A stretch of 64,000 bases of DNA from Lysobacteraceae bacterium NML95-0200 (lineage in GTDB: Bacteria > Pseudomonadota > Gammaproteobacteria > Xanthomonadales > Xanthomonadaceae). The position numbers were made by a program, and so were the translations under genes. How positions within the stretch are numbered: position 1 is the stretch's first letter; each line of letters starts with the position of its first letter. Positions 17,512 through 28,683 of the stretch are shown piece by piece. The stretch lies in contig NWQQ01000018.1 in NCBI GenBank assembly GCA_002798255.1, positions 26,533 to 90,532 of the forward strand, written 5' to 3'. The notes below the pieces were generated by a model. It was given only the letters and a program-made list of their open reading frames with translations. It was not told the origin of the DNA and searched no databases.

Positions 17512-20500
17512 ATGAGTTCCCATGCTGCTTCCCAACTGCCTGTTTTTGCGCCTGCCGAGCATGAGCACGGGCTGGTGATCTATCGTGCTTCGCGGCTGGA
17601 GGCCTTGTTGGCGCCGCTGCGTGATTTGCTGGCCGCCACCGCCGATGAAGACCCGTTGCAGCCGCAGACGGTATTGGCCGCGCATCCGGGCATGAAGCAG
17701 TGGCTGACTGGGGCGCTGGCGCGGCAAATGGGCGTGCAGGGCATTGTTGCCAATCTGCAAGTGCTGCTGCCTTCAAGCTGGATAGACCGGCTGGCGCAGG
17801 CGCAGCTGGGCGAACGCGCGCTGTCCCTGCCGCGCTGGCAGCGCCAGCATCTGCGCTGGAATCTCCACGAGTGGCTGGGTGATGCGGCGCAGGTCAAGGG
17901 CCTGAATGACCCGCGCATCGCGGCGTTTCTGGACGAAGCCCTGCCTGCCGCTGAGCGTGCGCGTCGCCGTTATCAACTGGCCGACCGTCTGGCGCGCCTG
18001 TATTCGCGCTATCTGGTGTATCGCCCGGACTGGCTGCATGCCTGGGGACAGGGGCAGCATCGCTATGCCACCGCGGGGCAGGGCGGGCAGTGGCAGGTGA
18101 ACGAATCGCAACTTCTGGCGCCGCTTTGGCAGCATGCCGTAGCGCAGCTGGGCACGCATCGCGCGCAGCTCCTGACAAGGCTGGAGCACGTATTGCAGAC
18201 GCGAACTGGGCAGCCCTTGCCCGCATTGCACGTGTTTGGCTCCAGTCATCTTGCGCCTTCGGAGCTTGCCATTTTGCGCGCCTATGCCCGGCATGCGCTG
18301 GTGGCGCTGTATCTGCCCGACCCCTGCCGTGATTACTGGGGCGTGCTGGAAGATGGCCATGCCGATCTTTGGCGGCAGCAGGAAGATGCATTGATTGCTG
18401 CGGCTGAAGGTAACGACTGGTGGCGGCCGGCGCGGTATGAATTGCTCGCGCGCTGGGGCAGGCTGGGGCAGCATTTTTTCAGCAGCCTGCTTGAAGGCGA
18501 GGTGCGTGAGGACATCCGCCACTGGCAGGATGATGAGCGCTTTGAAGCCCCCAATCGCCTGATGCGCTTGCAGCAGAGCATCCGTCATCTGGATGAGGCG
18601 CTGCTGCTGCCGACAGATGACGTGGCGCGGGAAAAACAGGATGCTTCGCTGCGCATTCATCTGGCGCATACCCCGCAGCGCGAGCTGGAAATTCTGCACG
18701 ATGCGATGCTCTCTGCGCGCGCCAGTGGCATCGAGCCTGGACAAATGCTGGTGATGGCGCCGGACATGCGTCGCTATCTGCCACTGATTCCGGCGCTGTT
18801 TGGCGAGCCGGGCAACCCCGCCGAGCCGCTGCCCTACCACAGCGCCGATGTGCCGATGTCGGCCACGCATTCGCTGTTTACTGCCTTTTTGCGCCTGCTC
18901 TCAATGCCCGCCTCGCGGCTGCAAGCAAGCGAAGTGCTGGATATTTTGAGCCTGCCGGAAGTGATGCGCCGCTTCGGGCTGGATGCCGAGGCGCTGCACA
19001 GCCTGGGCGAGCATCTGGCGCAATCGCGGGTGGCTTGGTCGCTGGATGCGGTGCATCGTGCCAGCTTTGGCGTGCCGGCCATCGCCGAGCATGGCTTTGC
19101 CTGGGGCATGGACCGGATGATGGCTGGCTATCTGGCCAGCGATGCCGGTGGCGATGCGGTCGAAGTATTGAGGCTGCCCGATGGCACGGAAATGCTGCCG
19201 CTGGCGCATCTGGGGGCGAGCGATACGGCTGCGCTGGGCGCACTGGATGCGCTGCTGCAACAAGCACGGAAAATGCTCACGCTGGCCGATAGCAGCCTGC
19301 CGGCCAGCGATTGGGCACAGTATTTCGATGCGCTTTGCGAGGCATTGCTGCGCGTGGATGCGCAGGATGCCGCCGCGCAGGAAGCCTGGCAGGCGCTCAA
19401 GCGCGTCATTGCCGGGCTGCGCAACGAGCCTGCGGTGGCCGGGCTTGACCCGCAGCTGCATTTCCGGGTGGCGGCGGACTGGCTGCAAGCGGCCTTGCAG
19501 GCGGTGCCCGAGCGCCAGCCGTTCCTGCTGGGCGGGGTGACCTTCAGCGGCATGGTGCCGCAGCGCGCCATCCCGTTTCGCTTTATCGCCGTGCTGGGTT
19601 TGAACGAGGGCGAGTTTCCGCGAAGTAGCGATGATGGCGGGCTGGACTTGATGAGCCGCCTGCGTCGCCGTGGCGACCGTGACCAGCGCCATGATGACCG
19701 CTATCTGTTTCTGGAAACGCTGATGTCTGCCAGAGAGCAGCTGCATCTTTCCTATTTGGGTGAAGGCGTGCAGGACGGCAAACCGCGCAACCCGGCCTCG
19801 CCTTTGGCCGAGTTGATGGCGGTACTTGAGCGCGCCGACAGTGCCTGCTCGGAGGCGATGAAAACAGCCGCGCCCTGGCAGGTCAAACACCCGTTGCAAC
19901 CATTTGACCGGCGCTATTTCGATGGTAGTGATGTGCGGCTTTTCAGCTATCAGGCTGCCTTTGCCGGGCTGCATGAACGACCCGATGACAGGCCGCTGCC
20001 GCAGGCAGAAGCCGAAAACGCGCCGCAAGAAGCGTGCTCGCTCTGGGCACTCAACGAGTACTGGCGTGCCCCGGCGCAGCAACTTTTGTACGGACGCATG
20101 CGGCTTAGTCTTGAAGCGCTGGAAGACGATCAGCTGAGCGGCGAGGAACCCAGTGATGATGAGCTGTCCTGGCAGGACAGCATCGCCCATCGCCTGCTGT
20201 TTGAAGAAGCACTGGCCGACCCGGCCTGGCGGGGCGATGTCATGCCCGACTGGCTGCGGCTGGACGGCCGTTTGCCAGTGGGGCAACTGGGGCAGGCGGC
20301 TTGGCAGCGTGAGCGTGAGCAGATTCTTTATTTGGCCGGCTGTCTGCGCGAGCAGGGCGTATTGACCGGTGACATTCAGAGGCAGCGCCTGCCGATTGAC
20401 CTTATCTTGCCGCTGCAAAATGGTCAGGTGCGGCTCACCGGAGAGGTGCGCAATCTGCTGCCGCATCCTTCCGGCGGTTGGCAACTGCTGACCTTGCTGA

Positions 20501-21036
20501 ATCCCGAACAGGATGGCAAAGGCAAGTGGATTGACCGCGAACTGCGCTTTGACAAGCGCTGCCGGATTTTCATCGACTGGCTGGCGGCACGCCTGAGCCT
20601 GCCGCAAACGCTGCCGCTGCACTGCACGTTGAGCTGGTCGCAGCAAGACCCTTGGCTGGCTTCGCTCAACCAAGCTGATGCCCTGTTTCGCAGCGGCCAG
20701 ATTGAACCAGAGCATCTGCAGGCACGTTTGGTCTGGTTGCTGCAAGCCTGGCACGATGCAGCGTTTCGGCCACGGCGTTATTTCCCGCGCACTAGCTGGG
20801 CGGCCTGGCAGGCGATGCAGAAAGATGAAGCTGATGCGGCCAGTATTGCCCGTGCCGTGGCCGCTGCCTGGGCACCGGCACGCGGCAATGGCGAGCGTGA
20901 TTACGCCCCCGGCTATAACCGGCTTTTGGCGGGCGATGAGAATTTTGCCGAAGGCTCGCAAGCCCTGGCCGAATTATGCGAGTTTGCTCGCGCACTGGCT
21001 GGGCAACTTGAATATTTCATGGAACTCAAGGCATGA
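17512..21036 (+). CDS. recC: Exodeoxyribonuclease V subunit gamma, RecC
   Basis: 1174 residues, slightly long for RecC (about 1120 in E. coli). RecC splits the duplex ahead of RecB and RecD and recognises Chi. Supporting segments are LAAHPGMKQWLTGALARQMG near the N-terminus, HVFGSSHLAPSELAIL, SADVPMSATHSLFTAFLRLL, GGVTFSGMVPQRAIPFRFIA and VLGLNEGEFPR. It lacks its own ATP-binding motif, as expected. The stop overlaps the recB start (ATGA). A true ribosome site is not obvious at 17512, and the divergent transporter starts only 73 bases upstream. Confidence 0.95.
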   Translation: MSSHAASQLPVFAPAEHEHGLVIYRASRLEALLAPLRDLLAATADEDPLQPQTVLAAHPGMKQWLTGALARQMGVQGIVANLQVLLPSSWIDRLAQAQLGERALSLPRWQRQHLRWNLHEWLGDAAQVKGLNDPRIAAFLDEALPAAERARRRYQLADRLARLYSRYLVYRPDWLHAWGQGQHRYATAGQGGQWQVNESQLLAPLWQHAVAQLGTHRAQLLTRLEHVLQTRTGQPLPALHVFGSSHLAPSELAILRAYARHALVALYLPDPCRDYWGVLEDGHADLWRQQEDALIAAAEGNDWWRPARYELLARWGRLGQHFFSSLLEGEVREDIRHWQDDERFEAPNRLMRLQQSIRHLDEALLLPTDDVAREKQDASLRIHLAHTPQRELEILHDAMLSARASGIEPGQMLVMAPDMRRYLPLIPALFGEPGNPAEPLPYHSADVPMSATHSLFTAFLRLLSMPASRLQASEVLDILSLPEVMRRFGLDAEALHSLGEHLAQSRVAWSLDAVHRASFGVPAIAEHGFAWGMDRMMAGYLASDAGGDAVEVLRLPDGTEMLPLAHLGASDTAALGALDALLQQARKMLTLADSSLPASDWAQYFDALCEALLRVDAQDAAAQEAWQALKRVIAGLRNEPAVAGLDPQLHFRVAADWLQAALQAVPERQPFLLGGVTFSGMVPQRAIPFRFIAVLGLNEGEFPRSSDDGGLDLMSRLRRRGDRDQRHDDRYLFLETLMSAREQLHLSYLGEGVQDGKPRNPASPLAELMAVLERADSACSEAMKTAAPWQVKHPLQPFDRRYFDGSDVRLFSYQAAFAGLHERPDDRPLPQAEAENAPQEACSLWALNEYWRAPAQQLLYGRMRLSLEALEDDQLSGEEPSDDELSWQDSIAHRLLFEEALADPAWRGDVMPDWLRLDGRLPVGQLGQAAWQREREQILYLAGCLREQGVLTGDIQRQRLPIDLILPLQNGQVRLTGEVRNLLPHPSGGWQLLTLLNPEQDGKGKWIDRELRFDKRCRIFIDWLAARLSLPQTLPLHCTLSWSQQDPWLASLNQADALFRSGQIEPEHLQARLVWLLQAWHDAAFRPRRYFPRTSWAAWQAMQKDEADAASIARAVAAAWAPARGNGERDYAPGYNRLLAGDENFAEGSQALAELCEFARALAGQLEYFMELKA

Positions 21037-24000
21037 GTGAGCAAGCGCATTTGCCCGGCTGGCGCCGCCTGCAACTGGAGGCGGGCGGGCGTAGCCTGAT
21101 TGAAGCCAGCGCCGGTACCGGCAAAACCTGGACGATTGCGGTGCTGTATCTGCGTCTGCTGTTGGAAAAGCAATTGAGCCCCGGCAGCATCATCGTCACC
21201 ACTTTCTCCAAGGCAGCGGCCAGCGAGCTTTCCGAGCGCCTGCGCGCACGCATCGTCTGGGCGCTGGAATGGGCGCAGGCGCATACGCACGAGGCCGATA
21301 ACGACCCGGCGGCGGCATGGCTGGCCGAGCGCTGGCAAGACAGTGCGCAAAAAGATGCCGATATCGCCCGTTTGCAGCTTGCCCTGGCCGAGCTCGACAG
21401 CGCCCCGGTGTCCACCTTGCACAGCCTGTGCAGCCGCATTCTGCGCGAGCATCCGTTCGCCGCAGGCAGCCGTTTTTCCGGCGATGCGCTGGTGGATGGC
21501 GATGCCTGGCATGCCGAGATTGCCGCCGACTTCAAGCGGGTGCTGCAACAGAGTCCGTCTGATGATTTGCAGGCGCAATTCCCGCAGGCGTTATTGCAGC
21601 AGCTGCAAAAACTGCCCGATGGCAAACAAGTCGGCCAGCTTTTGGCACCGGCCACGGTGGTGCCGCAAGTGCAAATCGACGCATGGCCGGATGTGAGTCT
21701 GGCCGAGGTATTGCGTGCGGCGATTCCGGGGCTGCATAAGGGCAAGAAAAGCCTGATCAAAGGTTTCGAGAATTTGGCGGGTTTCATCGAAACCCAAGGT
21801 GAGATTGTTCCGAACCCAAACGAGCTTGATGCACTTGCCAAGGCAAGTTACGAGGGTGGGGCGGTCACGGCTGCAGGCAAGAAAATCGCCGCCACAAAAG
21901 AGGCCTTCGAGCAGCTGCCGCAGTTGCTGGCACAGGTGGAAAAACACCTCAACCACAGCCAGCAATTGCTCTGGCAGCGCATCCAGGACTGGGTTTTGCA
22001 GCAAAAAGCCTTGAGTGGCGAGCGCCGTGAGCAGCGCAGCTTCGATGACCTGCTGGCGCATGTGCATCAGGTATTGCAGGCAGAAGCCGGGCAAGCCAGC
22101 CGTCCGCTCGCCGATGCCCTGTTCGCCGCCTGGCCGGTGGCGCTGGTGGACGAGTTTCAGGACACCGACGGCGTGCAATACGGCATTCTCGATGCCATTT
22201 ACCGCGATATTGACGGCAAGCCACGCGGGCGCATGGTGATGATCGGCGACCCCAAGCAAGCCATTTACCGCTTCCGTGGCGGCGATATTCACAGCTATCT
22301 GCGCGCGGCTGCCAGCGTCGTCGATGAGGCGCGCCTGGGGCTTACCGTCAACCATCGTTCCTCACGTCCCATGGTTGCCGCCATCAACCAGCTCTACGCC
22401 TGTGCGGGCGCTGCGCTGGATGTGGATGAGGGCGGTTATTCCTCGCATATCGCCTATCAGCAGGTCGAGGCCAGTGGCCGCCGTGATGCGACGCCTTTTT
22501 GCGTGGACGGTGTGCCGGCCAGCCAGGCGCTGTACATGGTGATGGAAGATGAACCGCCCGATAGCAAGGGCGAGCGCGAGCTGCGCGCACTAACCGCAGC
22601 GGCCAATGACATCACCCGGATGCTGGCCGAAGGCCGGCACAGCATCGGCGGCAAGCCACTTGAGCCCCGGCATATCGCCGTGCTGCTGCCCAAGGGCGCG
22701 CAGATTGAAAAGATGCAATCGCTGTTGCAGGCGCGTGGCGTGCCTTGCGTCACCAGCACCGGCAGCAATGTATTTGCCAGCGACAGCGCGCAGCATCTGC
22801 AAGTGCTGCTGCATGCGGTACTGCATGCCGAAAAGCAGAGCCTGATTCGCGCCGCGCTGGCAACGCCCCTGTATGGCATGCCGCTGGAGACCATCGCCAG
22901 CCTGGGCGTGGAGGACTGGCTGCCTATCAGCCAGCGTTTTCACGCATGGCGCGAGCTTTGGCAGCGTCGTGGTGTGCAGGCGCTGGTGGATGCGCTGTTG
23001 CAGCAACAGGGCGCCAGACTGCTTGCGGCGAGCCATGGCGAGCGGGTGCTGACCGACCTGCGCCATCTGGCTGAAATCCTGCAATCCGAAGCCGATGCCG
23101 GGCTGGGGCCGCATGAGCTGCTGGCCTGGCTCAAGGATGAGCGCAATGGCGGCAGCGATGGCGAGGAAGAAGCCCGCGAAGCCCGGCGCTTGCGCATCGA
23201 ATCCGAAGCGCCGCGCGTCAAGCTGATGACCCTGCACGCCAGCAAGGGCTTGGAATTTCCCGTGGTATTCCTGCCGCTGATGTGGGCGCATGATGAGCGC
23301 CGCGAAACGGGTCTGGTGGCGCTGCACGATGCGCATACCGGCGAGCGCCAGTTGCGCAGCGACGATGCGGCATTGGCGCAGAATGCACAGGAGTTGCAGG
23401 ACGAGCGCTTCCGGCTTTTGTATGTGGCGCTGACCCGCAGCATTTATGCCTGCATCGTGCATATCCTGCCGCCAGAGCGTTGCCAGGATGGCAATCGCTC
23501 AAACCCGGCCAGCGGCACCGCCCGCACCGCGCTGGATGTGATGCTCGCGCGTATCCAGCCTGCGCTTGGCAGCGCCGAGCTGGCCGCAGCCACTCCGGCG
23601 ATTGCCTGGAGCAAGGGCTGGGATGTGGACAGCGCCGTATCGCCGCTTGTATCCAGCCCGCCGCCGGTTGCGCTTAGCGCCCGCAAGCTGCCGGCGCTGC
23701 CGTGGACGCCACTGCCTTCGCGGCATAGCTTCAGTACGCTCACGCGCGGCCTGCCTGCGGCCGATGGCAGCCAGGCCGATGCGGCCAGCGATGAGGGTAG
23801 TCAAGCGCCTCTGGACGAGGCCGCGCAATTCGGGCCCGAGGCTGCACCCGAACATCCGCAGTTGCTGGCCTTGAGTGATATTCGCGGCACCGCCATTGGC
23901 AATGCCATCCACGCCATATTCGAGCATCGCCAGATCGGCCAGCCGGTATCGGCGCAAACCTTGCTGCTGCACCAATCCTTGCAAGCACAGGGCTTGTGGG

Positions 24001-24617
24001 GCGAGGCGCGCGAAGGCGAGCTGCTGGCAGAAAAGCTCGGCCATCGCATCGACGCGGTACTTGCCACGCCGCTTGCCGCAGACATGCCCGCCCTTGGCTG
24101 CTTGCCCGGTAGCGATTTGCTGGCCGAAATGGAATTTCACTTCTCTCTGGCGCATACCTCGCTGCAAGCCCTGCGTGAAGCCTGTAGCGCGCATGGCGAG
24201 CCGGCATTGATACCGCATGAAAAGCGGCAGTTGCGGGGTCTTATGACCGGCAAAATCGACCTTGTTTTTCGCCATGAAGGGCGCTTCCACGTGCTCGACT
24301 ACAAGGGCAATTTCCTCGGGACACGCCTGGCCGACTACCAAGGCGCGGCACTCACCGATGCCATGAACCACAGCCATTACCGCTTTCAGGCCTTGCTCTA
24401 CACCGTGGCGCTGGATCGCTACCTGCGCCAGCGCCTTGCCGGCTACTGCCGCGACAAGCACCTGGGCGATAGCTGGTATCTGTTTGTGCGGGCGGTGGGG
24501 CTTGCCCCGGGTGCGGGCATCTGGCGGCAGCGTTTTGGCGATGCGCTTATCGACGCCGTGCAGGCGGCCTTGCCCGGCGATCCGTTCAACCAGGAGACAC
24601 AAGCCATATGCACCTGA
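21033..24617 (+). CDS. recB: Exodeoxyribonuclease V subunit beta, RecB
   Basis: 1194 residues, a 3'-5' UvrD-like helicase plus nuclease. The Walker A motif is EASAGTGKTWT (25-33). Later come VDEFQDTDGVQYGILDAIY, GDPKQAIYRFRGGDIHSYL, VNHRSSRPMV, LMTLHASKGLEFPVVF and LLYVALTRS. The C-terminal RecB nuclease has His in GNAIHAIFEH and the acidic site Asp1076, Asp1089 and Lys1091 in GKIDLVF and LDYKGNFLG. All catalytic residues are intact. It overlaps recC by 4 bases and recD by 10. Confidence 0.98.
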   Translation: MSEQAHLPGWRRLQLEAGGRSLIEASAGTGKTWTIAVLYLRLLLEKQLSPGSIIVTTFSKAAASELSERLRARIVWALEWAQAHTHEADNDPAAAWLAERWQDSAQKDADIARLQLALAELDSAPVSTLHSLCSRILREHPFAAGSRFSGDALVDGDAWHAEIAADFKRVLQQSPSDDLQAQFPQALLQQLQKLPDGKQVGQLLAPATVVPQVQIDAWPDVSLAEVLRAAIPGLHKGKKSLIKGFENLAGFIETQGEIVPNPNELDALAKASYEGGAVTAAGKKIAATKEAFEQLPQLLAQVEKHLNHSQQLLWQRIQDWVLQQKALSGERREQRSFDDLLAHVHQVLQAEAGQASRPLADALFAAWPVALVDEFQDTDGVQYGILDAIYRDIDGKPRGRMVMIGDPKQAIYRFRGGDIHSYLRAAASVVDEARLGLTVNHRSSRPMVAAINQLYACAGAALDVDEGGYSSHIAYQQVEASGRRDATPFCVDGVPASQALYMVMEDEPPDSKGERELRALTAAANDITRMLAEGRHSIGGKPLEPRHIAVLLPKGAQIEKMQSLLQARGVPCVTSTGSNVFASDSAQHLQVLLHAVLHAEKQSLIRAALATPLYGMPLETIASLGVEDWLPISQRFHAWRELWQRRGVQALVDALLQQQGARLLAASHGERVLTDLRHLAEILQSEADAGLGPHELLAWLKDERNGGSDGEEEAREARRLRIESEAPRVKLMTLHASKGLEFPVVFLPLMWAHDERRETGLVALHDAHTGERQLRSDDAALAQNAQELQDERFRLLYVALTRSIYACIVHILPPERCQDGNRSNPASGTARTALDVMLARIQPALGSAELAAATPAIAWSKGWDVDSAVSPLVSSPPPVALSARKLPALPWTPLPSRHSFSTLTRGLPAADGSQADAASDEGSQAPLDEAAQFGPEAAPEHPQLLALSDIRGTAIGNAIHAIFEHRQIGQPVSAQTLLLHQSLQAQGLWGEAREGELLAEKLGHRIDAVLATPLAADMPALGCLPGSDLLAEMEFHFSLAHTSLQALREACSAHGEPALIPHEKRQLRGLMTGKIDLVFRHEGRFHVLDYKGNFLGTRLADYQGAALTDAMNHSHYRFQALLYTVALDRYLRQRLAGYCRDKHLGDSWYLFVRAVGLAPGAGIWRQRFGDALIDAVQAALPGDPFNQETQAICT

Positions 24618-26359
24618 AACCTGCGGGCAGTCATTTTGGTTTTCAGCCCATGGCCTTGCCGCTGGCAGGCGATGACTGGCGCCCCCTGCAATACACATTG
24701 GCGCGCTGGGTGCTGGCGCATGGCGGCGATGCCCGGCTTGCGCGGCTGGCGGCCGAGGCCAGCCTTGCCGATGTGGCAGGTGAGAGTGCGTTGCGGATTG
24801 AGGATGAATCCCTGCGCAGCGCGCTTGCCGACATGCCGCTGGTCGGCAAGGGCGAGGGTGAATACACGCCATTTGTGCTGGAGGGCGAGCTGTTTTATCT
24901 GCGCCGCAATTTTGCCCATGAAGTCGCCGTGGCCAGGCTGCTTGCCATGCGCCTGCATGGACGCGCGCATCCATTTGCCCGGCAAAGAGTCGATGTCGAG
25001 TGCTTGTTTGCCGATGCGCAGGATGCGCGTGTGGCGCGCCAGCTGGCGGCCATCCAGGCCGCGCTTGACCAGCCGTTGTTCGTGCTCAGTGGCGGCCCCG
25101 GTACCGGCAAAACCACCACCGTGCTACGCATGCTGATGGCGCAGTGGCAGGCGCGCGGCGGTGATGTGCGTATCCGTCTGGCCGCGCCCACCGGCAAGGC
25201 GGCGCAGCGTATTGCCGAGTCCTTGCGTGCAGCGTGCGCCGGGGATTTTGCGCCGGAATGGCAGGCAGCATTGGCGGCGGTACAAGAGACCGAAGCCAGC
25301 ACCGTGCATCGCCTGCTCGGCAGTCGCGGCATGCGTGGTGGCTGGACACAGCACCGCGACGAGCCGCTGCCGGTGGATGTGCTGGTGATAGACGAAGCCT
25401 CGATGCTGGATCTGTCGATGCTGCGCGCAGTGCTGGAGGCGCTCTCGCCCGAGGCGCAGCTGATTCTGGTGGGCGATGCCGACCAGCTCGATTCGGTCGG
25501 GACTGGCTCGGTACTGCGCGATATCGTGCAGGCGCTGGGTGAGGGCAGCGCACAGTTCGTGCGCCTTGAGCACAGCTTCCGCGCCGATCGCGCATTATTG
25601 CCGCTGATTGCTGCTGTCCGGCAAGGCGAAGCCGGTGCATTTCACAGCGCGCTGGCAAGCGCCGAACCTCAAGCACAGCATCTGCCGCTGCCATCACGCA
25701 CGGCATTGCATGAGCGTCTGGCCGCTTGGGCAAGCGCGATTGCCCGGCAGTGGCAAGAGGATGGCACACAGCTGCGTATTGCCACCGACAATCAGGCAGA
25801 AATCGCCCGGCAATTGCAAAGCCTGCGCCAGCAGCAATTGCTCTGCGCCCTGCGCGAAGGCGAATACGGCGCCGAGGGCGCGAACGCGCGGATTGAAGAT
25901 TGCCTGCGTCAGCAGCAACCCGGCCACAGCGCCTGGGGAGAGAAGAAAAACTGGTATGCCGGACGGCGCATCCTCATCACCCGCAACGATGCCGCCAGCG
26001 GTCTGTGGAATGGCGATGTCGGCCTGTGTCTGGCCGATGAAAACGGCCAGCTACGGGTATGGTTTGAAACCGCAGACGGACAGGCGCGCAGCGTCGAAAT
26101 CGGCGCACTGCCTCCCCATCAGGGCGCATTCGCCATGACCGTGCACAAGGCACAAGGCTCGGAATACGCCGAAGTCGCGGTATTGCTGCCCCCCCAGCCC
26201 GACCACCCGCTGCTGACCCGGCAATGGTTCTATACCGCCATATCCCGCGCCAAACAGCGCCTGCATATCTGGGGCAGCAGCGTCGCCATTGACCACGCCA
26301 TCCACCACCCCAGCGAACGCATCAGCGGCCTGCCCGGGCGCTTGGTCAAACAGCCTTGA
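24608..26359 (+). CDS. recD: Exodeoxyribonuclease V subunit alpha, RecD
   Basis: 583 residues, a superfamily 1B 5'-3' helicase. Motif I is LSGGPGTGKTTTVLRML (about 160-176), motif II VIDEASMLDLSML, then ILVGDADQLDSVGTGSVL, HSFRADRALLPLI and the C-terminal TVHKAQGSEYAEVAVLLP with FYTAISRAKQRLHIW. It completes RecBCD, with translational coupling through all three genes in the order C-B-D. Confidence 0.98.
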   Translation: MHLKPAGSHFGFQPMALPLAGDDWRPLQYTLARWVLAHGGDARLARLAAEASLADVAGESALRIEDESLRSALADMPLVGKGEGEYTPFVLEGELFYLRRNFAHEVAVARLLAMRLHGRAHPFARQRVDVECLFADAQDARVARQLAAIQAALDQPLFVLSGGPGTGKTTTVLRMLMAQWQARGGDVRIRLAAPTGKAAQRIAESLRAACAGDFAPEWQAALAAVQETEASTVHRLLGSRGMRGGWTQHRDEPLPVDVLVIDEASMLDLSMLRAVLEALSPEAQLILVGDADQLDSVGTGSVLRDIVQALGEGSAQFVRLEHSFRADRALLPLIAAVRQGEAGAFHSALASAEPQAQHLPLPSRTALHERLAAWASAIARQWQEDGTQLRIATDNQAEIARQLQSLRQQQLLCALREGEYGAEGANARIEDCLRQQQPGHSAWGEKKNWYAGRRILITRNDAASGLWNGDVGLCLADENGQLRVWFETADGQARSVEIGALPPHQGAFAMTVHKAQGSEYAEVAVLLPPQPDHPLLTRQWFYTAISRAKQRLHIWGSSVAIDHAIHHPSERISGLPGRLVKQP

Positions 26360-26388
26360 ATTTGGCCGATTGTGTATCTGAATCAGGT

Positions 26389-26410
26389 GGCGCAGGGCAA
26401 AACCTGCGCC
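26389..26410. terminator. Hairpin between convergent recD and parC
   Basis: GGCGCAGG and CCTGCGCC form a perfect 8-bp stem around GCAAAA, 29 bases after recD and 6 bases beyond the parC stop. It lacks a clear T-run on either strand, so it is a weak or bidirectional terminator candidate. Confidence 0.45.
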
Positions 26411-26416
26411 ATCGGG

Positions 26417-28663
26417 TTATTCCACTACCAGTGCATCGACTTTCTGCCAGCCGCGTGGCAGCAGGGCGCCACGGCTGGCGCGGTTGCCGAGGTAGTCGTC
26501 CAGTTCTTTCCAGCTCAAGGTCATGGTGCGGGCGCCGGAGTGTACGCGCAGTTTGCTGCCTTCGGGCACCACGGCCACGGCCACGACTTTTTCGGTGGCG
26601 CGCTTGGCCTTGGGGATGTCGATGAGCTTGTTGCCCTTGCCCTTGTCCAGTTCTGGCAGCTCGGCAAGTGCAAATGCCAGCACATGCCCGGCGCTGGTGA
26701 CCACCACGATGCGGTCGCTTTGCGGGTTGGGCGCCAGTGCCGGTGGCAGGACTTGTGCGCCATTGCTCAGACTGAGCATGGCCTTGCCGGCCTTCTGGCG
26801 GCTGGTGAGGTTTTCAAAGCGGGTAATAAAGCCGTAGCCTTCGCTGGAGGCTAGCAGCAGGCGGGCATCGTTGTCGGCGCTGACCAGCGCCCGGAAGCTG
26901 GCGCCGGCAGCCGGTGCAAAGCGGCCAGTCAGCGGCTCGCCGTTGCCACGGGCGCTGGGCAGGGTATGTGCCGGGGTGGAATAGCTGCGTCCGGCAGAAT
27001 CGAGGAAGGCGACTTGCTGATTGCTGCGCCCACGTGTGGCCGCCAGCAGGCGGTCGCCCTCGCGGTAGGAGAGGCTGGCGGCATCCACATCATGCCCCTT
27101 GGCGGCACGTACCCAGCCTTTTTCGCTGAGCACGATGGTGACCGGCTCGCTGGCGAGAAGTTCGGTTTCGGCCAGTGCCTGCGCGGCGGCGCGCGATACC
27201 AGCGGCGAGCGTCGGGCATCGCCAAACTTGGCAGCATCGGCCAGTAGTTCGTCCTTGATGAGTTTTTTCAGCTTGGCGCGGCTCTCAAGTACGGCCAGCA
27301 ATTGCTCGCGCTCCTTGTCCAGTGCATCCTGCTCGCCGCGGATTTTCATTTCCTCAAGCCGTGCCAACTGACGCAGCTTGGTGTCGAGGATATAGTCGGC
27401 CTGTTCCTCGCTGAGGCCAAAACGCGCCATCAGCACCGGCTTAGGTTCGTCCTCGCTGCGGATGATGCGGATGACTTCATCCAGATTCAGGAAGGCGACC
27501 AGCAAGCCCTGCAACAGGTGCAGGCGGCGCTCGACCTTTTGCAAGCGGTGTTGCAGGCGGCGGATGACGGTGTTTTGCCGGAAGGCCAGCCATTCACTCA
27601 GGAAGGCTTTGAGGTTTTTCACCTGCGGCCTGCCATCGAGGCCAATCACGTTGAAATTGACCCGGTAGCTTTTTTCAAGGTCGGTGGTGGCAAACAAATG
27701 CCCCATCAATTGCTCGGTATCGACGCGATTGCTGCGCGGAATCAGGGTGATGCGCACCGGAGTGGCATGGTCGGACTCATCGCGGATGTCCTCAAGCCAG
27801 GGCAGTTTCTTGGCACGCATCTGCGTGGCGATTTGCTCAATCACCTTCGATGGCGATACCTGATAGGGCAGGGCGGTGATGATGATGTGGCCGTTTTCAC
27901 GCATATAGGTGGCGCGGGCGCGCACTGCGCCATTGCCGGTTTCATACAGCGCCAGAAGATCCTTGGCCGGGGTGATGATTTCCGCGCTGCTGGGGTAGTC
28001 TGGCCCCTGGATGTGCTGGCACAGGTCGGCCACGCTGGCCTCGGGGTCATCCAGAAGGCGAATGCAGGCGCTGACCACTTCGTTTAGATTGTGCGGCGGG
28101 ATGTCGGTGGCCATGCCCACGGCAATGCCGGTAGTGCCGTTCAGCAGCAGATGCGGCAGCCTTGCCGGCAGCCAGGCCGGCTCTTCCAGGGTGCCGTCGA
28201 AGTTGGCCTCCCAGTCCGCCGTGCCCTGCGCCAGCTCGCCCAGGAGCACCTCGGCAATCGGAGTCAGGCGCGACTCGGTATAGCGCATGGCGGCGAACGA
28301 TTTGGGGTCGTCGCTGGAGCCGAAATTGCCCTGACCGTCAATCAACGGATAGCGGTAGGAGAATGGCTGCGCCATCAGCACCAGCGCCTCGTAACAGGCG
28401 CTATCGCCATGCGGATGGTATTTGCCGATGACATCGCCGACGGTGCGCGCCGACTTTTTGTGCTTGCTGGCCGCGGACAGTCCCAGCTCGCTCATCGCAT
28501 AGATGATGCGCCGCTGTACCGGCTTCAGGCCATCGCCAATGAAGGGCAGGGCACGGTCAAGCACCACATACATGGAGTAATCCAGATAGGCGCGCTCGGC
28601 GTATTCGCGCAGCGGGATTTGCTCAAAACCGTGGAAGGCGGGACGGGAGAGGTCGTTGCTCAT
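26417..28663 (-). CDS. parC: DNA topoisomerase IV subunit A, ParC
   Basis: 748 residues, the DNA breakage-reunion subunit of topoisomerase IV. The catalytic tyrosine is Tyr128 in [13 protein letters not shown]. The quinolone-resistance region reads [17 protein letters not shown], with Ser88 and Glu92 at the positions equivalent to E. coli Ser80 and Glu84, so the usual resistance changes are absent. The C-terminal part holds the wrapping repeats of the ParC type rather than the longer GyrA box. Length matches ParC (752 in E. coli). parE is not in the window. Confidence 0.96.
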   Translation of the reverse strand: MSNDLSRPAFHGFEQIPLREYAERAYLDYSMYVVLDRALPFIGDGLKPVQRRIIYAMSELGLSAASKHKKSARTVGDVIGKYHPHGDSACYEALVLMAQPFSYRYPLIDGQGNFGSSDDPKSFAAMRYTESRLTPIAEVLLGELAQGTADWEANFDGTLEEPAWLPARLPHLLLNGTTGIAVGMATDIPPHNLNEVVSACIRLLDDPEASVADLCQHIQGPDYPSSAEIITPAKDLLALYETGNGAVRARATYMRENGHIIITALPYQVSPSKVIEQIATQMRAKKLPWLEDIRDESDHATPVRITLIPRSNRVDTEQLMGHLFATTDLEKSYRVNFNVIGLDGRPQVKNLKAFLSEWLAFRQNTVIRRLQHRLQKVERRLHLLQGLLVAFLNLDEVIRIIRSEDEPKPVLMARFGLSEEQADYILDTKLRQLARLEEMKIRGEQDALDKEREQLLAVLESRAKLKKLIKDELLADAAKFGDARRSPLVSRAAAQALAETELLASEPVTIVLSEKGWVRAAKGHDVDAASLSYREGDRLLAATRGRSNQQVAFLDSAGRSYSTPAHTLPSARGNGEPLTGRFAPAAGASFRALVSADNDARLLLASSEGYGFITRFENLTSRQKAGKAMLSLSNGAQVLPPALAPNPQSDRIVVVTSAGHVLAFALAELPELDKGKGNKLIDIPKAKRATEKVVAVAVVPEGSKLRVHSGARTMTLSWKELDDYLGNRASRGALLPRGWQKVDALVVE

Positions 28664-28683
28664 GGGCGATGGCAGATGGATTT

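Noticed and set aside
18901..20961. A 686-codon frame antisense to recC
   Set aside because: Shadow of recC; low-complexity Arg/Gln-rich translation with no recognisable family.
23499..24974. A 491-codon frame antisense to recB and recD
   Set aside because: Crosses two coupled real genes on the opposite strand and shows no conserved motif.
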